From assembly GCA_900555715.1 (NCBI GenBank), contig USMC01000057.1, positions 1 through 16,852 on the forward strand: a stretch of DNA of 16,852 bases, written 5' to 3'. This DNA comes from an uncultured Porphyromonadaceae bacterium (lineage in GTDB: Bacteria; Bacteroidota; Bacteroidia; Bacteroidales; Muribaculaceae). The notes under the pieces were generated by a model. That model was not told the DNA's origin and ran no database searches. It saw only the letters and a list, made by a program, of their open reading frames with translations. Shown here piece by piece: positions 7,516-14,054 of this stretch (the stretch's first letter is position 1; each line of letters begins with the position of its first letter). The position numbers and the translations under genes were made by a program.

Positions 7516-8643
7516 ATGAAACTCAACAAGATCTTACTATCTGCAGCTCTGGTGCTGGGAGCATTCTCCGCATCGGCACAGGAGGAGGTTACTGACTACC
7601 AGTTCAACCCCCACTGGTACCTGCAGGCACAGGTAGGCGGTCAGGAGACGCTTGGCGAAGGCGCTTTCGGCAAGCTCGACTGCCCGAATGCACAGGTAGC
7701 CGCCGGCTACAAGTTCAATCCCTACATCGGTGCGCGTCTCGTCGTCAACGCATGGCAGAGCAAAGCCATCAGCAATATCTACGATAACACCTACCGCTGG
7801 AAATGGAACTATGTGGCTCCCACTGTGAATGCTGTATTCGACATGACAAACATCCTCGGCGGTTATAACCCCAACCGCCTTGTCGATGTCAACGTCTTCG
7901 CCGGTATAGGTGCGAACATCGGTTTCAAGAACGACGAAGCAAATGCCATCCAGGCAGCTTATGCCGCCGCCAACAAGGGCGCTCAGATGCTGGGCAAACT
8001 CTGGGACGGCACGAAGGCACGTTTCGTCGGTCAGTTCGGCGCCGATGTGAACTTCAACATCACCGATCACTTCGCTCTCGGTCTTGAACTGCAGGCAAAT
8101 GTCCTCCCCGACGGATACAACTCCAAAAAGGCAGGCAACGCCGACTGGTACTTCAATGCTCTCGTGGGTGCACGTTTCACCCTCGGCAAGAAGTGCACCA
8201 AGACAACACGTGTCGTCGAGCTTCCCGTGCGCGAGAAAATCGTCGAGAAAATCGTCGAGAAAATCGTCGAAGTGCCTGTTGAAAAGAAAGTCACCAATAC
8301 TGTCGACAATACCCAGAAGCCTTACCGCGTAGATGTGTTCTTCACCATCTCGAACTACACTGTCAACAGCAACGAGATGCAGAAAGTGCAGGAAATGGCT
8401 GAATACCTCAAAGCTAACCCCGACAAGAAAGTTGTCGTGACAGGTTATGCCGACAAGGGTACAGGCACACGCAAGATCAACCTGCGTCTGTCGAACCAGC
8501 GCGCTCAGACCGTCGCACAGCTTCTCCGCGAGAAGTACGGCATCGCTTCCGACCGCATCATCGTCAAGAGTATGGGCGAGGCAGAAGATCAGCCTTACAG
8601 CGATCCTCTGAAAAACCGCGTCGCTATCTGTATCGCCGACTGA
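7516..8643 (+). CDS. OmpA family outer-membrane protein (beta barrel plus peptidoglycan-binding domain)
   Basis: 375-aa OmpA-type protein. A signal peptide is probably cut after Ala21 (SASA before Q). Residues about 22-235 show alternating aromatic strands (HWYLQAQVGG, YIGARLVVNAW, LGLELQANV, WYFNALVGARFTLG) consistent with an eight-stranded barrel. A charged Val/Glu/Lys linker (about 233-262) contains three EKIV units. Residues about 268-375 form the OmpA C-terminal domain, with GYADKGTG and NLRLSNQRAQTV carrying the Asp and Arg expected to hold diaminopimelate of peptidoglycan, and NRVAI near the end. It would tie the outer membrane to the wall. It lies 39 bp after the coiled-coil lipoprotein gene and is followed by a very strong terminator, so these two genes look like one transcript. 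Confidence 0.93.
   Translation: MKLNKILLSAALVLGAFSASAQEEVTDYQFNPHWYLQAQVGGQETLGEGAFGKLDCPNAQVAAGYKFNPYIGARLVVNAWQSKAISNIYDNTYRWKWNYVAPTVNAVFDMTNILGGYNPNRLVDVNVFAGIGANIGFKNDEANAIQAAYAAANKGAQMLGKLWDGTKARFVGQFGADVNFNITDHFALGLELQANVLPDGYNSKKAGNADWYFNALVGARFTLGKKCTKTTRVVELPVREKIVEKIVEKIVEVPVEKKVTNTVDNTQKPYRVDVFFTISNYTVNSNEMQKVQEMAEYLKANPDKKVVVTGYADKGTGTRKINLRLSNQRAQTVAQLLREKYGIASDRIIVKSMGEAEDQPYSDPLKNRVAICIAD
8233..8268 (+). repeat. Three tandem copies of a 12-bp repeat in the OmpA linker
   Basis: GAGAAAATCGTC is repeated three times without a mismatch (8233-8244, 8245-8256, 8257-8268), encoding EKIV three times from residue 240. The next unit degenerates (GAAGTGCCTGTT, EVPV). Being a multiple of three, copy-number change would alter linker length without breaking the frame. 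Confidence 0.95.
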
Positions 8644-8694
8644 TATGTTAATTGTTCGCTGCGGATAATAAAACATGTCTGACAGCGTTAAATA

Positions 8695-8767
8695 AGCAAT
8701 AACACCTGTCTTTGCCAGGGTCATATACCTAAATGACTGTGTTGGCAGGACAGGTGTTTGCTTTTTT
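8695..8767 (+). terminator. Strong rho-independent terminator after the OmpA gene
   Basis: AACACCTGTC (8701-8710) pairs perfectly with GACAGGTGTT (8749-8758). The stem continues inward through GCCA (8714-8717) with TGGC (8743-8746) and GTCAT (8720-8724) with ATGAC (8733-8737). Outside, AGCAA (8695-8699) pairs with TTGCT (8758-8762), overlapping the inner stem by a base. A run of six T follows (8762-8767). It lies 51 bp after the OmpA stop and only 19 bp before the start of the Big2-domain gene. Confidence 0.93.
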
Positions 8768-8786
8768 CAAAACCAATCTATTGCGT

Positions 8787-11669
8787 ATGAAGAAATTCCT
8801 ACTCTCTTTATCTGTTGCGGCAGCCGCTGTCGTTCCCTCCGTAGCGCAGCTCGGCGGCGACGGCTACTATCGCGTGCAGAACGCCATCACACAACGTTAT
8901 ATTTACATCACCGACAATAAAGGAAAGATCGACGTAGGCACCACCTCAGTGGACGTGCTTGCTATCCAGCTGTGGAAAAACGCCGACAAGGCGATAAGCG
9001 ACCCTGCGACGGTGCTATACATTAAAAAGGAGCCCAGCAGCCGCAACGACTACGACATCACCGCGCAAGGAACCGGCATTTATCAGATCATCAGCCGCTA
9101 TGTTACTCTCCTGCGCAATTCCGACGGCACATATATGGCTTACGGGCGCTCAAGCGGCGCCGTGAAATATCTCGCCGACGCCGAAAGCTCCAACAAGGAT
9201 GAAGGCGCCATGTCGACAGAGGTGAGGGATGACCGCCGCAAATGGTATATCAAGCCTATAAGTACCACAGGCGACAATTATTTCGGCGTGAAACCCACGG
9301 TGAACGCCGGCGGAAAGTACTACATGCCTTTCTATGCGTCCTTTCCTTTCAGTGCCCACTCGTCGGGTGTGAAGGTCTACACAATCTCTGAATGCGGCTA
9401 TGGCATGGCGGTGGCGGAGCCTGTGAACGGCACCGTTCCGGCGGCAACGCCCTGCTACATAGAATGCTCTTCGTCTGCGCCGGCTTCCAACCGGCTCAAT
9501 ATCGGCGGCAGCGCCCAGGCGATCAGCAGGAATATGCTCGGCGGCGTCTATTTTGAGAACTATCTTCCCACGCATCTCAACCTGACGCGCTACGACAAGA
9601 ACACGATGCGTGTTCTCGGCACGCTTGCCGACGGCAAACTCGGTTTCGTAACCGCAAACATCGAATATCTGCCCGCCAACCAGAGCTATCTTAAAGTTCC
9701 GACTGGTTCACCGGCAAGTATCCGCATAGTGACAAAGGCAGAATATGATGCCGCTGTCAACGCTCTTCCTAAGAGCGTCGCACTCGATGCCACCTCCCTG
9801 AAGCTCTATCAGGGCGCATCAAAACAGCTCACTGCCACGATAGATCCTGCCAATGCTTCCGACAAGACGCTGAAATGGACTTCGTCGAACACGGCGGTTG
9901 CCACCGTTAACGGCAGCGGTGTCGTCACGGCGGCAGGGAAGGGCAGTGCTACCGTCACTGTAACCACTGTAAACGGCAAAAGCGCAAGCTGTGCTGTCAC
10001 GGTAGCACCCAAATATCCCGAGAGCGTCTCACTCTCCGCCACAAGCCTCAAAATGTATGCCGGCGACACGGCTAAACTCACTGCAACCATCTCACCGTCG
10101 GATGTCGAACAGACAGCTCTGACGTGGAGCAGTTCGGATGCTTCTGTAGTGGCAGTTGCGGCAGACGGCACTCTCAGCGCCGTCAAGGCCGGAAACGCTA
10201 CGGTGAGCGTGCGCACAGCCGACGGCAAGACCGCAAGCTGCGCTGTCGCCGTTGCCCACAGATACCCGACATCCGTTTCGCTCAGCAGGACCTCCATATT
10301 CATCCATGCCGGCGAGAAGACTACGCTCACAGCCACCATCTCTCCGACAGATGTCAAGGACAAGTCCCTCACATGGACGTCTTCGGATCCGGCGGTAGTC
10401 GCTGTCGATGCCTCCGGCAATGTGTCGGCTCTTCAGGTAGGTGACGCGGTGATTACCGTGAGCTCTCCAGGGGGCGCCCGCGCCACATGCTCTGTCGCTG
10501 TCGCCCGCGCGCTGCCGTCCTCCGTTAGCGTGAATATCCCCACCGCAGTTATTGAAGTCGGCGACAAGGTGACGATCCGTGCCTCGGTATTGCCTGCCGA
10601 TGCTGTTTCGACGGTCAAGTGGAGCAGCTCGGACGCAAGCATCGCAAAAATCAGCGGTTCCGGTCAGTTCACGGCGGTTGCTCCTGGCAAAGCGCAGATA
10701 ATAGCCACTACAGAAAACGGTCTTACGGCGCACTGCGACGTTACCGTGCTCGAAAAAGGCATCCCCGCGACTGCCGTAACTCTCGATCCTTCGCGCCTCG
10801 TTCTTGTCAACGGTGAATCGGCATCGGTAAAAGCCACGATAGAACCTGCCGATGTAAGCAATAAATTCATCATCTGGACCTCCAGCAACGAATCGGTAGC
10901 CAAAGTTGACGACAAGGGCAATGTCACGTCGGTATCTCCAGGCGTGTGCAACATCACGGCGCAGTGCGGTCAGGCATCAACGCGTCTCACTGTGCGCGTC
11001 AATGAATTTGTCCCCGTCAGCAGCGTCACCCTCGACCGCACGACCGTTGACGCCGAAGAAGGCGATGAATTCGATCTGAAGGCTACTGTCGCACCGTCGA
11101 CAGCGTCGTACAAGACTCTCGCGTGGGCAAGCAACAACGAAGAAGTCGCTGTCGTCGACCAAAACGGTCACGTCCGTGTGCTCAGCTTCGGCGTAGCTGT
11201 CATCTCCGCCACGGCTACCGACGGCAGCAATGTCAGCGGTGAGTGCCGCGTGAGTGTCAAAGGTTTCGTTCCTGTGTCGCGCATCGAGCTCAACCGCACG
11301 GAATTCAGCATAGAGGAGGGCAATTCCTTTACTCTTACCGCAACAGTCTTCCCCGAGGATGCCACAGACAAATCTATCTCGTGGCGCAGCAGCAACGAAA
11401 ATGTCGCCACTGTCGACAATGGCTTTGTCACCGTCAGGAAACCAGGCAATGCCGTCATCACCGTGCAGGCTCTCGACGGTAGCGGCGTGACAGCCACATG
11501 CTCTATTCTCGGCACTGCCGGAGCTGCCATAGTGCTCGCTCCCGGCGAGACATTGCCGGTTTACACTGTCGACGGCATTCTGCTTCATGCCAATGCCGAC
11601 GCGGAGACCATCCGCAGTCTTGCACCGGGCGTATATATCGTCGGCAATCACAAGTTGCTCGTTAAGTAA
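8787..11669 (+). CDS. Secreted multidomain protein with seven tandem Big2 (Ig-like) domains
   Basis: 960-aa exported protein. I start it at ATG 8787 (MKKFLLSLSVAAAAVVPSVA, cleavage after Ala20); an ATG at 8733 in the same frame lies inside the upstream terminator hairpin and would hide the signal peptide. Residues about 21-327 are an N-terminal region opening with GYYRVQNAITQRYIYITD, a pattern reminiscent of ricin-type lectin repeats, otherwise unrecognised. Seven Big2 domains begin near residues 328, 411, 494, 577, 660, 743 and 829, each with a V-x-L start, TATI-P--A, the LTWSS(S/N) core and an A-ITV close. The last 45 residues (VYTVDGILLHAN, then LAPGVYIVGNHKLLVK) resemble the C-terminal sorting-type tails of Bacteroidetes secreted proteins; no type IX secretion genes are in the window. 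Big2 arrays usually act as spacers or adhesive stalks. Binding target unknown. Strong terminators flank it on both sides. Confidence 0.9.
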   Translation: MKKFLLSLSVAAAAVVPSVAQLGGDGYYRVQNAITQRYIYITDNKGKIDVGTTSVDVLAIQLWKNADKAISDPATVLYIKKEPSSRNDYDITAQGTGIYQIISRYVTLLRNSDGTYMAYGRSSGAVKYLADAESSNKDEGAMSTEVRDDRRKWYIKPISTTGDNYFGVKPTVNAGGKYYMPFYASFPFSAHSSGVKVYTISECGYGMAVAEPVNGTVPAATPCYIECSSSAPASNRLNIGGSAQAISRNMLGGVYFENYLPTHLNLTRYDKNTMRVLGTLADGKLGFVTANIEYLPANQSYLKVPTGSPASIRIVTKAEYDAAVNALPKSVALDATSLKLYQGASKQLTATIDPANASDKTLKWTSSNTAVATVNGSGVVTAAGKGSATVTVTTVNGKSASCAVTVAPKYPESVSLSATSLKMYAGDTAKLTATISPSDVEQTALTWSSSDASVVAVAADGTLSAVKAGNATVSVRTADGKTASCAVAVAHRYPTSVSLSRTSIFIHAGEKTTLTATISPTDVKDKSLTWTSSDPAVVAVDASGNVSALQVGDAVITVSSPGGARATCSVAVARALPSSVSVNIPTAVIEVGDKVTIRASVLPADAVSTVKWSSSDASIAKISGSGQFTAVAPGKAQIIATTENGLTAHCDVTVLEKGIPATAVTLDPSRLVLVNGESASVKATIEPADVSNKFIIWTSSNESVAKVDDKGNVTSVSPGVCNITAQCGQASTRLTVRVNEFVPVSSVTLDRTTVDAEEGDEFDLKATVAPSTASYKTLAWASNNEEVAVVDQNGHVRVLSFGVAVISATATDGSNVSGECRVSVKGFVPVSRIELNRTEFSIEEGNSFTLTATVFPEDATDKSISWRSSNENVATVDNGFVTVRKPGNAVITVQALDGSGVTATCSILGTAGAAIVLAPGETLPVYTVDGILLHANADAETIRSLAPGVYIVGNHKLLVK

Positions 11670-11692
11670 CGTAACCATAACAATCACGTCAT

Positions 11693-11731
11693 AGCCCGCG
11701 CGTTTCTGCAATGGAAACGCGCGGGCTTTTT
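11693..11731 (+). terminator. Strong rho-independent terminator after the Big2 gene
   Basis: AGCCCGCGCGTTTC (11693-11706) and GAAACGCGCGGGCT (11714-11727) form a perfect 14-bp stem with a 7-nt loop, followed by TTTT to 11731. It begins 23 bp after the Big2 stop codon. Confidence 0.96.
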
Positions 11732-11827
11732 CAGGTACCTTTCGAAAGCATTTGAAGCCTCCGGACTTTCGTCTAAGTTTCGTTTTAGTTACGTTCTTGT
11801 TTTTTTATCAAAAAATAATCAATATTT

Positions 11828-11861
11828 TTTGTAGATTATTAAAACATTTGTGCTATCTTTG
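11828..11861 (+). promoter_or_regulatory. Bacteroidetes-type promoter for the phosphoesterase-SusC unit
   Basis: TATCTTTG (11854-11861) matches the -7 consensus TAnnTTTG exactly. TTTG at 11828-11831 is a possible -33 element, 22 bp upstream and slightly wide. It lies between a strong terminator and a lipoprotein start, where an independent promoter is expected. Transcription would start near 11868. Confidence 0.7.
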
Positions 11862-11900
11862 CCCAAAGATGCAGGAAAGTAATTTTCTGTGTCGGTCTTT

Positions 11901-11925
11901 GACGGCTACCGTCGGGACGGTTTTT
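11901..11925 (+). promoter_or_regulatory. Possible attenuator: two mutually exclusive hairpins in the leader
   Basis: GACGG (11901-11905) can pair with CCGTC (11909-11913) around a CTA loop. The same CCGTC region can instead pair as ACCGT (11908-11912) with ACGGT (11917-11921) around a CGGG loop, directly followed by TTTTT (11921-11925). The second fold has terminator form; the first would block it. Stems are only 5 bp, and no leader peptide or known riboswitch motif was recognised. Confidence 0.4.
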
Positions 11926-12011
11926 ATACCTCAATCTCTAATATCTTAATCTTAAAGTCTGAATAACAAAAAATTATCTCATCCTCGGAATAAAGCCAAA
12001 TTTAACCAATC

Positions 12012-14006
12012 ATGAATACAAAATTCATCAAGTATCTTCTGTTCGTTCTTCCTCTGGCTCTGGTGTCGATGTTCGCGTCGTGCAAGAGCGATGATCCCGA
12101 CCCCACTCCGGGCGGTGGCGACGATACCGGCTATCTGCCGGAACTCAGTGTTCTCTCCCGCTATGAAATCATAGTTACTGATCCGCATGAAGTGACTTTC
12201 GACATCACTCGCGGCGCAGCGCAGGCAAACGACTTCGTCAGGCTCGAATCCGCCGTCGACAGCAAGCTCACACGCTGCGAAATCGCTTCCTTCACCGAAA
12301 AGTCAGTAACAGTAGCCCTTCCGGCGTCGATTGTCGAAGGTTCATATAAGGTATATTATTGCCGCGGCGACAAATCGCGCACTTGCGGAACGATGCAGAT
12401 TGTGTTCGTTACAAAGTCGTTCGATCCGCAGCCCGGAACCACTGTCTACGGCACTATCAGCGATTCCGAAGGCAAGCCGATGGCCGATGTGCTGGTGAGC
12501 GACGGTCAGATATTCGCTAAGACCAATGCCGAAGGACAGTACGAGCTGGAATCGGTCAAGCCCCTGCCTTACGTCTTCATGGTAGTGCCCTCCGGCTATG
12601 AGCCCGGTGTCGACGGCGTGTTCCCGCAGAACTTCCGTGCCCTCAATTTCGTCAACGACAAAGACAAGGCTGAGCGTTTCGACTTTGTGCTCACAAAAGT
12701 CGACCAGAGCAAGTTCAATCTTCTCATTTTCGGTGATATGCATCTCGCCAACCGCAACGGTGACCTCGAGGCGTACAAAAAATTCACCAGTGATGTCAGT
12801 GGTTATGTAGCCGACCATGCCGACGTGAAGACCTACGGCGTCACTCTCGGCGATATGAGCTGGGATATATACTGGAACAACTACACTCTTTCCGACTATG
12901 CGAAGAATATCAACAGTCTTCTCGGCGGGAAACTGATGATATATCACACTATCGGCAACCACGACAACGACTATACCGCTGTCCGCAGCAACTACAATGC
13001 CAAGAATCCCTATCGCCGCATCATCGGTCCTAACTACTGCTCCTTTAATATAGGTGAGATACACTTCGTTCTGCTCGACAACATCGACTGCTCCGACTAT
13101 GACGGTACTACCAGCCGCAACTATACCGAGCAGATGACAAGCGACCAGCTCGACTGGCTCCGCAAGGACCTTCAGTACGTCGATAAGTCTACGCCGCTCG
13201 TCATTGCCATGCATGCTCCCGTGCACTCTATCTCCGGCGCCACACAGTTCAAGGCAAAAGCCGGCATGGCTTCTCTTGCCTCGATTGTCGACGGATATAA
13301 AGTGGATTATATCACCGGTCATTCACATAAGAGTTTTAACGTCGCTCCTTCGCATAGCGTTATCGGCGGCAAGGACGTCCGCGAACACAATATCACCGCA
13401 GTATGCGGCGACTGGTGGTGGTCGGAGAAGCTGACCCCCGGTGTTCACCTTGCACACGACGGCTCGCCGGCAGGCTACGAGATATGGAACTACAACGGCA
13501 AAGATGTCAAGTGGCTCTACAAAGGAACCGGCAAGAGCGAGAACGTACAGTTCCGCAGCTACGACCTCAATGAAGTAAAATTCGACTTCGCCGAAGACGG
13601 ATGCACACAGCTCACCGGAACTGCCCGCGCTACCTTCCAGAAATATGTCGACGCATACAGCGGCAAGAAGGACAACTATGTTCTTATCAACGTCTGGAAC
13701 TACAACCCTTCGTGGACCATCACGGTGACACAGGAAGACGGCAAGGTGCTCACACCGACAGCCGTCACGGCATACGACCCCCTGCACATAGCCGCCATGG
13801 ACGTCAAGCGCTTCCGTACCGCCACTTCTTCCAATCCCAATTTCATCACCTCGAACCATCCTCATTTCTTCCGCGTTCAGTGCACCGACAGCAACGTCGA
13901 CCTCAAGATAACGGTCAAGGATGAGTTCGGACACGAATGGACCGAAGACATGGCACGACCGAAGATTTTCGGCAAGACCGACGCCGAACTCCGCAACTAT
14001 AAGTAA
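12012..14006 (+). CDS. Calcineurin-like phosphoesterase lipoprotein
   Basis: 664-aa lipoprotein with a metallophosphoesterase core. The lipobox FASC (Cys24) is followed by KSDDPD, an acidic surface-export signal. Residues about 40-138 are a beta-rich, Ig-like domain. Residues about 143-215 (TTVYGTISDSEGKPMADVLVSDG) resemble a carboxypeptidase-regulatory/MetallophosN domain. The catalytic core has all five motif blocks: GDMH (Asp242, His244), GDMSWD (Asp281), GNHD (Asn316-His317), MHAPVH (His401) and GHSH (His437, His439), so a binuclear metal centre is intact. The C-terminal part (about 470-664) fits a MetallophosC domain. The substrate cannot be read from sequence; phosphomonoesters or phosphodiesters outside the cell are likely. 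It begins after its own promoter and leader, and SusC starts 48 bp downstream without a terminator, suggesting one operon in which released product is imported. Confidence 0.92.
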   Translation: MNTKFIKYLLFVLPLALVSMFASCKSDDPDPTPGGGDDTGYLPELSVLSRYEIIVTDPHEVTFDITRGAAQANDFVRLESAVDSKLTRCEIASFTEKSVTVALPASIVEGSYKVYYCRGDKSRTCGTMQIVFVTKSFDPQPGTTVYGTISDSEGKPMADVLVSDGQIFAKTNAEGQYELESVKPLPYVFMVVPSGYEPGVDGVFPQNFRALNFVNDKDKAERFDFVLTKVDQSKFNLLIFGDMHLANRNGDLEAYKKFTSDVSGYVADHADVKTYGVTLGDMSWDIYWNNYTLSDYAKNINSLLGGKLMIYHTIGNHDNDYTAVRSNYNAKNPYRRIIGPNYCSFNIGEIHFVLLDNIDCSDYDGTTSRNYTEQMTSDQLDWLRKDLQYVDKSTPLVIAMHAPVHSISGATQFKAKAGMASLASIVDGYKVDYITGHSHKSFNVAPSHSVIGGKDVREHNITAVCGDWWWSEKLTPGVHLAHDGSPAGYEIWNYNGKDVKWLYKGTGKSENVQFRSYDLNEVKFDFAEDGCTQLTGTARATFQKYVDAYSGKKDNYVLINVWNYNPSWTITVTQEDGKVLTPTAVTAYDPLHIAAMDVKRFRTATSSNPNFITSNHPHFFRVQCTDSNVDLKITVKDEFGHEWTEDMARPKIFGKTDAELRNYK

Positions 14007-14054
14007 TCATCACATTGATTTCCAGTTTAAACCTAATCAATAATCAATTTTGCT

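Larger units (their letters stand above)
11732..12011 (+). other. Promoter and leader region upstream of the phosphoesterase gene
   Basis: No convincing gene lies between the Big2 terminator and ATG 12012. The region is AT-rich up to a -7 element at 11854, then gives a leader of roughly 145 nt with two mutually exclusive short hairpins around 11901-11925 and an AT-rich run to the start codon. An ATG-initiated 65-codon frame at 11752-11949 has no family resemblance and crosses the promoter, so I leave it out. Confidence 0.7.

Noticed and set aside
8651..8686. CGCTG/CAGCG hairpin just after the OmpA stop
   Set aside because: Five-bp stem, long loop and no T-run; the much stronger terminator follows directly.
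7537..8724. 395-codon - strand frame opposite the OmpA gene
   Set aside because: Shadow of a well-supported OmpA coding region; Val/Asp/Cys-rich translation with no family features, and it runs through the terminator.
9768..11520. Big2 repeat DNA as a CRISPR or satellite array
   Set aside because: The period is 249 bp, in frame, and conserved at protein rather than nucleotide level; there are no short identical repeats with unique spacers.
10977..11711. 244-codon - strand frame in the Big2 region
   Set aside because: Antisense shadow of the Ig-like repeats; it starts inside the terminator stem and shows no domain.
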